Assembly: GCA_947629675.1 (NCBI GenBank)
Contig: CANREM010000015.1
Location: forward strand, 1-40,424
Direction: 5' to 3'
DNA from: an uncultured Clostridia bacterium
GTDB taxonomy: Bacteria; Bacillota; Clostridia; Christensenellales; Borkfalkiaceae
Length of the DNA stretch: 40,424 bases
The position numbers and the translations under genes were made by a program. Positions 1-6,942 of this stretch are shown piece by piece. Position 1 is the first letter of the stretch; every line of letters starts with the position of its first letter. Under the pieces are notes generated by a model, which was not told the origin of the DNA, ran no database searches, and worked only from the letters and a program-made list of their open reading frames with translations.

Positions 1-183
1 CTGCCGAAATCCAATCTTGACTATTGGCTTCCGAAACTCGAACGCAACAAAGCCCGCGACGAGGCAAACATTGCCAAGCTGAAAGAAATGGGCTGGAACG
101 TCATCGTCCTATGGGAGTGCGAAATTAAAGATGAAAGTCTAAGGAATTTGTTTATGCTTTTATCAAATACGTCAAGAAGATAA
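1..183 (+). CDS. vsr: Very short patch repair endonuclease (Vsr), C-terminal fragment
   Basis: Open from the first base; the start lies outside the window. The 60 visible residues begin LPKSNLDYWLPKLERNKARD and continue to a GW-VIVLWECE segment. This matches the end of the Vsr family, where a P-K-S-N...W..K...N..RD stretch and a late V.WECE strand are typical. Vsr nicks DNA next to T:G mismatches created by deamination of 5-methylcytosine and normally accompanies a cytosine methyltransferase, which would be expected just upstream. The AT-rich composition and the ATPase gene that follows suggest the end of a restriction-modification or defence island. Family assignment is confident; activity cannot be judged from a fragment. 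Confidence 0.85.
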   Translation: MPKSNLDYWLPKLERNKARDEANIAKLKEMGWNVIVLWECEIKDESLRNLFMLLSNTSRR

Positions 184-270
184 TGGCATATGAGGTTTTA
201 CCTTTTAAATCAAATGGCTTGTTCTTTTTCTGAATGTATGCTATAATAAGTACAAACAGAGGAAAGAACA

Positions 271-2598
271 ATGCTGAAGAGAATTAAAAATATAAAAAAT
301 ATAGGTACGCTTTCTAACGTTCATGCCGCAAAGCATGGTTTTGGCAAATTTACAATTATTTATGGGGCAAACTCTTATGGAAAAAGCACGCTTTGCGATA
401 TTTTCGTTTCATTAAGAGACAACGATAATACTTCCATTGAAAAACGCAAAACAGTTAATTCTAAAGACGCTCCCATGGTTTCTTTTGCTTTTAGCAAAGA
501 TTCTCATGAGATAGATGTTCAATATAAAAATCATCATTGGGAAAAAGACGGCTTCTGCGAAGCGCTTGAAATTTTTGATACTAACTTTGTACATAGAAAT
601 GTATTTACTAACAATTCCGAAATTGATCAAACAAATAAAACAAACTTGACAGAATTTATCATCGGAGAAGCCGCTATTGTTGCCGCAAAAGCTCTACAAA
701 AATTAAACGATGAAAAAAATGATATTGATAGGACCCGCAAGACCTTAGAGGATAAAGTTGTGAAATGCGGATACGCGATGGCAGATCTTATCAAGATTCC
801 TTATAAGGAAGATATTACACTAGAAGATACTTTGTGTTTGTCCTTAAAGACCACTATCGCGGATCAGCGCAAAAGCAAGGAAAATATTGATATTATTAAA
901 AAATTGCCATTGCCAACCTCTTTTAAATCCATTCCCGAAAGCAATGAGGAATTTGAGAAAATCAATGGGATTTTATCAAGCGAATTTACGTTTGAGGCGG
1001 ATGATTTGCTTGAAAAATTCGAAGAGCATAAGGCTAAGCATCTTGCTTCAATAGTGGGTGCGGATGATTGGCTGCATAAAGGTACGGAATATAGCAAAAA
1101 TGGGATATGTCCGTTTTGCGGGCAGTCAATTGTGGGGAACGACTTAATTTCTTCTTATTTTGTTATTTTCAGTAATAAATTCAAGTCATATAACGAATCT
1201 ATAAAATTGTTGCACATTAATAAAATAGATAGCGGAAGCTTGGACAGGTTAAGACTGCAATCAGAACAGAATGAAAAAGCAATGGGTGGAATTTGCGGTA
1301 AGATATTAAATGCACAGTTAAATTCTATAAAAGATGAGGCAATTACATTAACAGAGAAACTATTAGATGCGTCTTCTGATTATTTTAAGGTTTTGGAAGA
1401 TGTGCATGAACAGTTAGAGAGGCAGATTGAAGAAAAACTCAAAGATAAATATAAACCTGTCGTACCGGTATCGCTTAACCTCTTGACCGAAAGTCATAAT
1501 AAGGCGGTCAAGGTTTTTGGTGCCGTAAACGAAAAGCTAAAGGAATTTTGCAATTTGGCTCAAGCAGAGTTAGCGGACCTCTCCATTGAAACCATCGATA
1601 AAAAGATACATGAAATGGAAAAGGAATATGCAGATGCGGAAAAGGTGTTTTATCGCAATAAGTATAATGCGGAAATTGAAGATTATATTCGGCTTGGAAA
1701 CGAAAGGACAGGAAACCGCAGGCGAGAAAAAGAGCAGAAAGAGGAATTTGATAATCAACAAAAGATTTTTTTGGATAATTTCTTTAAAGATATCGAGGCG
1801 TACTTTTCTAAACTCGGAAGCAGAGATTACTCTATTGAAAGAGAGGATGTTTCAAAGGGTATCAAAAAAACATATTCAATCAAGTTATTTTACAAAGGTG
1901 AAGCCATTCCCCCGGCAGATATTAAATACGTTTTAAGTGAGTCTGACAAACGAGCATTGGCTTTGTCTATTTTCTTAAGTAAACTGAAACGCTCCAAATC
2001 TGCCAATACGATAGTAATTTTGGATGACCCCATATCAAGCTTTGATATAGATAGGATGCAGGCGTTTACTAATACGTTAAAAGAATTCTGTAATGACGTT
2101 AGTCAAATTATTATACTTACACATTATAAAAACTTCTATAAGACGTTAGCCGGATGGACATCAAAATATTTTACAGATATGTCTTTGTTGAAAATTATTA
2201 GAAATTGCGATAGTAACGATTTTGAAAACATTGACAAGGAAGCAGACACCTTGTTGATGGATGAATTTCAAGAAAATCTTTTTGAAATGGTTTCCTTTAT
2301 ACAAGGGAAAACACAATTTTATAATGCTGTCTCTGCGCGTGTATTTATGGAGAAATACTTAAAATATTATTTCATGCTGGAAATCAAAGAGCGCAATCTT
2401 CAATTCTCGAATTTGGATAGCTTGCTTGAATCTTTGCGCGATAATCGCTTGATCACTCAGGAGTTATATAGACAATTAGATGTGAAGCGTGAAGAATATA
2501 ATTCACCCGCTCATGACTTTGAAAGCTATACAATAGAAGCTAAACGATCAAGCCTAAAAGAATTATATGATCTTCTTCATAAAATTCAAGCAGTGTAA
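271..2598 (+). CDS. SMC/RloC-like AAA ATPase (AAA_13 type), probable defence protein
   Basis: 775 residues. A Walker A motif (GANSYGKST, about residues 32-40) opens the protein. A long, charged, probably coiled-coil middle contains a CPFCGQ zinc-knuckle near residue 280. An ABC-type signature (LSESDKRALALS, about 555-566), Walker B (TIVILDDPISSFD, about 580-592) and a downstream switch histidine (LTHYKNF, about 617) follow. This order is typical of the AAA_13 family, which includes the anticodon nuclease RloC and other phage-defence ATPases. The C-terminal 150 residues hold an NSPAHD motif; I cannot identify a PrrC-type nuclease triad, so I do not call it RloC. It is AT-rich relative to the rest of the window and sits between vsr and a HEPN-like gene. 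Upstream, GAGGAAAGAAC gives a ribosome binding site. The defence role is inference. Confidence 0.75.
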   Translation: MLKRIKNIKNIGTLSNVHAAKHGFGKFTIIYGANSYGKSTLCDIFVSLRDNDNTSIEKRKTVNSKDAPMVSFAFSKDSHEIDVQYKNHHWEKDGFCEALEIFDTNFVHRNVFTNNSEIDQTNKTNLTEFIIGEAAIVAAKALQKLNDEKNDIDRTRKTLEDKVVKCGYAMADLIKIPYKEDITLEDTLCLSLKTTIADQRKSKENIDIIKKLPLPTSFKSIPESNEEFEKINGILSSEFTFEADDLLEKFEEHKAKHLASIVGADDWLHKGTEYSKNGICPFCGQSIVGNDLISSYFVIFSNKFKSYNESIKLLHINKIDSGSLDRLRLQSEQNEKAMGGICGKILNAQLNSIKDEAITLTEKLLDASSDYFKVLEDVHEQLERQIEEKLKDKYKPVVPVSLNLLTESHNKAVKVFGAVNEKLKEFCNLAQAELADLSIETIDKKIHEMEKEYADAEKVFYRNKYNAEIEDYIRLGNERTGNRRREKEQKEEFDNQQKIFLDNFFKDIEAYFSKLGSRDYSIEREDVSKGIKKTYSIKLFYKGEAIPPADIKYVLSESDKRALALSIFLSKLKRSKSANTIVILDDPISSFDIDRMQAFTNTLKEFCNDVSQIIILTHYKNFYKTLAGWTSKYFTDMSLLKIIRNCDSNDFENIDKEADTLLMDEFQENLFEMVSFIQGKTQFYNAVSARVFMEKYLKYYFMLEIKERNLQFSNLDSLLESLRDNRLITQELYRQLDVKREEYNSPAHDFESYTIEAKRSSLKELYDLLHKIQAV

Positions 2599-2661
2599 AC
2601 TAGAAAGATGGGATCAGTCTTTAAACGGATTGACCACATTTGTCTTATCGCTGTTGTGTAA

Positions 2662-3087
2662 TTATGATCTGCCAAAACGGTTCATGATATTAACCCGCAC
2701 ATTTTCAACATTATCGCCGAGAGACATCATGCGGCTATGAAAATTTACTAATTTTTGATAATTCTTTCGATATGCCCGCTCCCAAGCTTGATCGCGCAGA
2801 TAAAGGAATTCCATATAGGATTTATGAACGAGCCAATTACGGACATCTTTAATTTCCCCGAGAAGTTTATAATCGTCCCTTGAAAGGCACGGATGATTGT
2901 CGCTGTAATCAAGTATTTCTAAATCCCTTAAAACGGGACCAAGCGGTTTATTTTCGACAAGCTTTATATTTTCTTCCAAATTGCCTTTTAACATTCCCGC
3001 ATAAATGAGTTTTATATCATGTTCTATCCTTTGGCACTCTAAAATCGTTTCCCCGACGAGATAGTGAAATTCATCTAAATAAGCCAT
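2662..3087 (-). CDS. Small HEPN-like protein, possible ribonuclease
   Basis: 141 residues, mostly helical by composition, not recognised as a named family. Residues 83-88 read RNWLVH, fitting the Rx4-6H motif (often R-N-x3-H) that forms the ribonuclease site of HEPN proteins, and the residues before it are the amphipathic helix expected there. HEPN domains act in toxin-antitoxin and abortive-infection systems. It converges on the AAA ATPase gene, with 63 bases between the stop codons. The start is supported by a strong ribosome binding site (AAGGGG) on the minus strand at about 3094-3099. Composition is AT-rich like its neighbour. The HEPN call rests on one motif and is tentative. Confidence 0.55.
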   Translation of the reverse strand: MAYLDEFHYLVGETILECQRIEHDIKLIYAGMLKGNLEENIKLVENKPLGPVLRDLEILDYSDNHPCLSRDDYKLLGEIKDVRNWLVHKSYMEFLYLRDQAWERAYRKNYQKLVNFHSRMMSLGDNVENVRVNIMNRFGRS

Positions 3088-3115
3088 AACTTACCCCTTT
3101 CCTAAAAGTATATGA

Positions 3116-3157
3116 TAAAGGCGAAGCCGTCTCCTAATGGAAACGGGTTCGCCTTTA
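3116..3157 (-). terminator. Probable terminator of the tRNA cluster
   Basis: Inverted repeat with 15-base arms (3116-3130 and 3143-3157, one mismatch) just beyond the 3' end of tRNA-Glu. Read on the minus strand the stem ends in CCTTTA and is followed by a moderately T-rich stretch. It separates the tRNA transcript from the HEPN-like gene. Confidence 0.65.
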
Positions 3158-3164
3158 CTTTGCT

Positions 3165-3239
3165 TGGTGACCCCAACGGGATTCGAACCCATGATACCAC
3201 CGTGAAAGGGTGGTGTCTTAACCGCTTGACCATGGGGCC
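3165..3239 (-). tRNA. tRNA-Glu (anticodon TTC)
   Basis: On the minus strand the sequence folds into a standard cloverleaf: acceptor GGCCCCA paired with TGGGGTC (one G-T pair), anticodon stem CCACC/GGTGG with loop CTTTCAC giving TTC, a GGTTCGAATCC T-arm, and an encoded CCA end. It is the last of three co-transcribed tRNAs. Confidence 0.95.
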
Positions 3240-3290
3240 ACGTTCTTCCCACAAAGGGGGTTATATAATACGGCTTACGCCGATTTTATT

Positions 3291-3367
3291 TGGTAGCGAT
3301 GAGTGGAGTCGAACCGCTGACCTATCGGGTATGAACCGATCGCTCTAACCAACTAAGCTACATCGCC
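3291..3367 (-). tRNA. tRNA-Met, elongator (anticodon CAT)
   Basis: Minus-strand cloverleaf beginning GGCGATG and ending CATCGCTACCA. The anticodon stem ATCGG/CCGAT encloses TTCATAC (CAT). Position 1 pairs normally (G1-C72) and there is no run of three G-C pairs in the anticodon stem, so this is the elongator and not the initiator. An Ile2 tRNA (lysidine-modified CAT) is possible in principle, but the overall sequence resembles elongator Met. Confidence 0.93.
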
Positions 3368-3372
3368 ATAAA

Positions 3373-3449
<77 letters not shown>

Positions 3450-3477
3450 ATATCCTATCCCATCGGATAGCTTATTT

Positions 3478-3506
3478 ATTGTAACGGATACCGCGGCAAT
3501 TGTCAA
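3478..3506 (-). promoter_or_regulatory. Strong sigma-A promoter of the tRNA cluster
   Basis: On the minus strand, TTGACA (3501-3506) and TACAAT (3478-3483) are separated by exactly 17 bases, about 29 bases upstream of tRNA-fMet. Confidence 0.88.
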
Positions 3507-3598
3507 TCGTTTTTGCGCCTTCATGATAAATTTTTTATCGAAAGCGATTTTCTCCCATTTTCCGTACAGCTTTTATTATAAAATAAGGAATAGCGGGC

Positions 3599-3630
3599 TG
3601 TGACATTTCCATGTCCCAAAGGTAGAATAT
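3599..3630 (+). promoter_or_regulatory. Promoter of the serpin gene, matching the ECF sigma operon promoter
   Basis: TGTGACATT (3599-3607), 13 bases, then GGTAGAATAT (3621-3630). As hexamers this is GTGACA-17-TAGAAT. The same blocks with the same 13-base gap lie in front of the ECF sigma gene (6844-6875, minus strand), so this may be a target of that sigma factor. Confidence 0.72.
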
Positions 3631-3676
3631 GTATGAAGCGGGAAAGATCCGCAATTTTGCAAGGAAGGTGATCTCA

Positions 3677-5200
3677 ATGAAGAAAGCTGTGCGCGTTCTC
3701 GCCCTCGTGAGCGGAGCTATTTTGGCGGCGAGCCTTCTTGGCGGCTGCAGTGTGAAGGGCAAAAACAGTTCGGGGGAAGGGCACATCCATGTCGATGTGA
3801 ACGGTGACGGAAAGTGCGATCTGGACGGGGAAGATCTCCCCATCGGCGGCGGCCAAGACGACGGACAAGGGGGGCATGTCGGGGATCAGGGAGACAAAAA
3901 CGATGATCAGGGCGGCGACAAGGGCGACAATAACCAAGGCGGACAGGGGAACGGCTCTTCCACGGAAGGAAGAGCGCGGCTTCTCGCGAAGGCTGCGCAA
4001 GCCGATCCAGTGTCCTATAACAGTATAAGATCGGACGCTTTCGACGCATATCTTGCGAGTGTCGAAAGGTTCTCGGAGGAGCTATCTGCGCGTGCAGTGG
4101 GCACTTTTGCGGCGGAGAATGCGGAGAATTTCGTACTTTCGCCCGCCTCCGTCTACACCGCGCTCGCAACGGCCTCCGCCTGTGCGGGAGGGACCACGCG
4201 GGAGGAACTTCTCTCTGCACTCTATACGACGGAGAGCGTATTGAACGCGAATTATTCCTCCTTCTATCGCCTCATCGGCGGGGCGCAGGAAGGGAGGACG
4301 ATGGGATGTGTGCAGCTCGCCAATTCCATCTGGGTAGACGAAACATCAGCTACCCATGTCCGCGATGATAGCCTCAAAACCCTTTCGAAGAACTTCTACT
4401 GCACGAGCTATTCGGCGGACTTTCTCATGGATAATGCGGCCGCCAACAAGGCCGTGCGCGACTTTGTTAAGGAGCAGACGAAGGGGCTGATCGACCAGAG
4501 TTTCATGCTTCCCGAAAGCACCGTATTTGCCCTCGTCAATACCCTGTATTTCAGAGATATTTGGAACGAAGTGGGCGCGGAGCTGAGCGAGAGCGGGATG
4601 AAGGCCTTCCTCCTTGCGGACGGTACGACAAAGAGCGTTCGGCGCATGCAGACGGAATATTTCGAAGGGCGCGCGGCGCGCGGCAAGGATTTCAGCTATT
4701 TCTACGCAAAGACGTACAACGGCTATCAACTCAAGGTCCTCCTCCCCGATGCGGGCAAAAAAGTCGAGGAGATCTTCACCCCCGAAAACATTGCCCTTGT
4801 CAACGGGACGAAGGACTTCAGTGGCATTGACGATGCGACAAGGACCCGCTACCTCACCCGCCTGCTCCTTCCCGCCTTCGAGGCGCGGTGCGACGAGGAC
4901 TTCGAGGAGATCTTAAAGGGGATGGGAATCCGGGCTTTGTTCGGGGCGGAGTGCGACTTTTCCCCCCTGTTCAGCGAGGGCAATGCGTATTGCAGCGGTG
5001 TGAGGCATGTGGCAAAGCTCAAAGTGGACCTTCGCGGGATCGAGGGCACGGCCACGACAGTCGTGCCCGAGGCCGGCGCGGTCGGACCGGGCGATTACAC
5101 CCTCGTACTTGAGGACTTTTCACTCGACCGCTCCTTCGCCTTCCTCATCACCGACCGCTACGACAATACCATTTTCGCCGGCGCGGTGAAGAGTGTGTAA
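3677..5200 (+). CDS. Secreted serpin (serine protease inhibitor) lipoprotein
   Basis: 507 residues from the ATG preceded by AAGGAAGGTGAT; an in-frame ATG at 3629 overlaps the promoter and is unlikely. The signal peptide ends in LLGGC, making Cys24 the lipidated residue, so the protein should sit on the outside of the membrane. Residues 40-52 form an EF-hand-like calcium loop (DVNGDGKCDLDGE), followed by a Gly/Asp/Asn-rich linker of about 45 residues. The serpin fold begins near residue 125, with NFVLSPASVYTAL and VNTLYFRDIW, the usual helix B and strand 3A signatures. The reactive-loop hinge EGTATTVV lies at 456-463 and the family C-terminal block (RSFAFLITDRYDNTIFAGAV) follows. The small residues in the hinge suggest an inhibitory serpin that traps a target protease. 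It converges on the sigma/anti-sigma operon. Confidence 0.9.
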   Translation: MKKAVRVLALVSGAILAASLLGGCSVKGKNSSGEGHIHVDVNGDGKCDLDGEDLPIGGGQDDGQGGHVGDQGDKNDDQGGDKGDNNQGGQGNGSSTEGRARLLAKAAQADPVSYNSIRSDAFDAYLASVERFSEELSARAVGTFAAENAENFVLSPASVYTALATASACAGGTTREELLSALYTTESVLNANYSSFYRLIGGAQEGRTMGCVQLANSIWVDETSATHVRDDSLKTLSKNFYCTSYSADFLMDNAAANKAVRDFVKEQTKGLIDQSFMLPESTVFALVNTLYFRDIWNEVGAELSESGMKAFLLADGTTKSVRRMQTEYFEGRAARGKDFSYFYAKTYNGYQLKVLLPDAGKKVEEIFTPENIALVNGTKDFSGIDDATRTRYLTRLLLPAFEARCDEDFEEILKGMGIRALFGAECDFSPLFSEGNAYCSGVRHVAKLKVDLRGIEGTATTVVPEAGAVGPGDYTLVLEDFSLDRSFAFLITDRYDNTIFAGAVKSV

Positions 5201-5229
5201 AAAGATTTTTATCTAAATCCTAAAAATAC

Positions 5230-5262
5230 GGCGCGCTGCCCATGCAGCGCGCCCCTTTCTTG
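5230..5262 (+). terminator. Terminator after the serpin gene
   Basis: Perfect 10-bp stem GGCGCGCTGC / GCAGCGCGCC with a CCAT loop (5230-5253), followed by CCTTTCTTG. Confidence 0.8.
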
Positions 5263-5561
5263 TGAACGAAAGCCACGCGATAGTCGCGTGGTTCAAAAGA
5301 GGCTATGCCGATGAACAGAAAAAGAAATGTAGAGAAATGAAAGGGAAGAATGTCCCTTGGCTGCCCCTTGAGGGGGAGCTGTCGAGGCGAAGCCGAGACT
5401 GAGGGGGTGTTATTCTATTCGTCATGTTGAGCCGCGCGGTACGCGCGTGTCGAAACATCACCGCAATATAAGCGACACCTCTTCCGGCTAAGCCAGCGGG
5501 TTACTTTTTATTCAGACGGCAGCCAGAATGATGTAAAATTCGATAAAAATCGATAAGAAAT
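5263..5561. repeat. Gene-free gap with dispersed hairpin repeats
   Basis: No credible gene. It contains a small hairpin (CCACGCGATAGTCGCGTGG), a GTC-GAGGC-GAA-GCC-GAGAC hairpin (5382-5400) followed by TGAGGGGG, and a GTCATGTTGAGCCGCG block. Related pieces recur at 21413-21692, 38119-38450 and 40320-40424, so this is a dispersed intergenic repeat family. Confidence 0.65.
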
Positions 5562-5591
5562 ATCTTATTTCGATAAATGTCGAAATAAGAT
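5562..5591 (-). terminator. Perfect palindrome, probable terminator of the sigma operon
   Basis: ATCTTATTTCGA (5562-5573), TAAATG loop, TCGAAATAAGAT (5580-5591). It lies about 36 bases beyond the stop codon of the anti-sigma gene, and on the minus strand it is followed by a T-rich stretch. The AT-rich stem is unusual for a terminator, so a protein-binding palindrome is the alternative. Confidence 0.5.
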
Positions 5592-5627
5592 ACAAACTTC
5601 ATATGAACTGATTATTTTGCCCCCTGT

Positions 5628-6278
5628 TTACAGGAAGAACGCGCCGAGGGAGGTATAGAGAAAGTCGAGGGAGCGGCATTTCTCTTTCATCGGAGCATAG
5701 TCGATGACGACGGTATATTCGCCGGGGGCGGAGGGGAAGCCTCCTTTCTCTCCGTCCACCGTGAGGGTCAGGCCGTCCTGCACGCGCTCGCCCTGTCCCG
5801 CATAATTGGGGTAGGTGGAGGCGTAATACATTTTAGAGCCGTTGCTTCCCGCAAGGCGCATATACACGGGATCCGCGTCCGCCTTCTTCACAAATATCGT
5901 GAGGGAATGATCCGTTTTCGCAAGGTAGGAAACTTCCGTCCCAGAAGGAAGGGTGCGCGTTTCCCCGAGGCTCATGGGCGAGCCTGCGGCGGGCGGGTCA
6001 GATTCCCCGGGAGTGGGCGGATCGTCGGTCTCCGGGGGATCGTCGGATGTCGGCGGATCCGTGGGCGTGTCGATCGCAGGGGGTTCGTCCGCGATGGTGT
6101 TCTTTTTTGAGACGAGAAGTGCGGTGGGCACGATCGCAACGGCCAGCGCGGCCGCCGCTACGGCGGAGAGGACCGCCTTTTTCGAAGGCCTTCTCCTTGA
6201 AACGGAATAAATTTCCGCGGCCTCTTCGATGAACTTTGGGTCGATCTCCGAAAGAATGTCAAAGAGCGATTCGTTCAT
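5628..6278 (-). CDS. Putative membrane anti-sigma factor
   Basis: 216 residues. A short cytoplasmic N-terminus (MNESLFDILSEIDPKFIEEA..) is followed by a basic stretch, one membrane segment at about 35-57, a Pro/Asp/Thr-rich spacer of about 40 residues and an extracellular domain of about 110 residues that I do not recognise. The start overlaps the stop of the upstream ECF sigma gene (ATGA), which implies translational coupling, and this gene order is standard for an ECF sigma factor and its membrane-bound inhibitor. No zinc-binding HxxxCxxC motif is visible, so it is not a classic ZAS-type anti-sigma. The role is inferred mainly from context and topology. Confidence 0.7.
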   Translation of the reverse strand: MNESLFDILSEIDPKFIEEAAEIYSVSRRRPSKKAVLSAVAAAALAVAIVPTALLVSKKNTIADEPPAIDTPTDPPTSDDPPETDDPPTPGESDPPAAGSPMSLGETRTLPSGTEVSYLAKTDHSLTIFVKKADADPVYMRLAGSNGSKMYYASTYPNYAGQGERVQDGLTLTVDGEKGGFPSAPGEYTVVIDYAPMKEKCRSLDFLYTSLGAFFL

Positions 6279-6829
6279 ACTTTGATCCCCTCCTTTTTGA
6301 GAAAGTCGGCGAGTCTTTCCCGCGTACGGGAAAGACGGACGGTGAGCGTGTGCGCCCGCATGCGGAGCGCGGCGGCGATGTCCTTTACGGTGTCGCAGTA
6401 AAAGTATCTTCTGACGAAGGCAATGCGCATCGGCTTTTCGAGTCCGGATAAGAACTGATTGATGAGACGGGCAAGCTCCTTCGCGTCGAAGTCCGTCTCC
6501 GTGCCCAAAGCGGAGGGCAAGACGTCCTCAAGTTCGTAGAGGGGAAGGGGCACTCCGCTCCGCTTTGCCGCCACGTTATAACGGAGCTTCTTGCAGGCGA
6601 GATTGCGAACGATCTTTGCGACATAGGAAAAGAGGGGGGCGGGACGGGCGGGCGGGATCGTCCGCCAAACGCCGAGATAGGCATCGGAGAGCACCTCCTC
6701 CGCATCGGGCGCGGAGCGGGTGATGTTGAGGGCGATCTTGCCAAAGCTCCCGCCGTATTTTTCCTTGAGCGCGGAGAGGGCAAGCTCATCGCGTGCAAAG
6801 AAGAGTTGTATGATGCGTTCGTCGTCCAT
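6275..6829 (-). CDS. ECF-family RNA polymerase sigma factor
   Basis: 184 residues with the two-domain ECF layout. Region 2 includes DAEEVLSDAYLGVWRTI and the following FSYVAKIVRNLACKKLR, the usual core-binding and -10-recognition helices. Region 4 at the C-terminus (GLEKPMRIAFVRRYFY..TVKDIAAALRMRAHTLTVRLSRTRERL) forms the -35-binding helix-turn-helix. The start has a GAAGGAT ribosome binding site a few bases upstream. It is co-transcribed with the overlapping anti-sigma gene and divergent from tilS. Its own promoter closely resembles that of the serpin gene, suggesting autoregulation and a shared regulon. Confidence 0.9.
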   Translation of the reverse strand: MDDERIIQLFFARDELALSALKEKYGGSFGKIALNITRSAPDAEEVLSDAYLGVWRTIPPARPAPLFSYVAKIVRNLACKKLRYNVAAKRSGVPLPLYELEDVLPSALGTETDFDAKELARLINQFLSGLEKPMRIAFVRRYFYCDTVKDIAAALRMRAHTLTVRLSRTRERLADFLKKEGIKV

Positions 6830-6843
6830 GGTATCCTTCTATA

Positions 6844-6875
6844 ATATTCTACCATATTCGGGTGCGAATGTCACA
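6844..6875 (-). promoter_or_regulatory. Promoter of the ECF sigma/anti-sigma operon
   Basis: On the minus strand: TGTGACATT (6867-6875), 13 bases, GGTAGAATAT (6844-6853). Both blocks and the gap length are identical to the serpin promoter at 3599-3630, whereas the 13 bases between them differ. Confidence 0.72.
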
Positions 6876-6906
6876 GCGATCGGAAAGGATATGAGGGGAA
6901 AATTTC

Positions 6907-6935
6907 TTGCATTTTGTATAAAAAAATGGTACAAT
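6907..6935 (+). promoter_or_regulatory. tilS promoter giving a leaderless transcript
   Basis: TTGCAT (6907-6912), 17 bases, TACAAT (6930-6935). The tilS ATG at 6943 lies 7 bases after the -10 box, where transcription should start, so no ribosome binding site fits in the mRNA. Confidence 0.72.
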
Positions 6936-6942
6936 CACATTG

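Noticed and set aside
271..2598. Calling the ATPase gene RloC
   Set aside because: The ATPase and zinc-knuckle fit, but I could not find the PrrC-type anticodon nuclease triad in the C-terminal part.
3116..3240. Integration site at the 3' end of tRNA-Glu
   Set aside because: Position is right, but no second copy of the tRNA 3' end and no integrase is in the window; the left edge is outside it.
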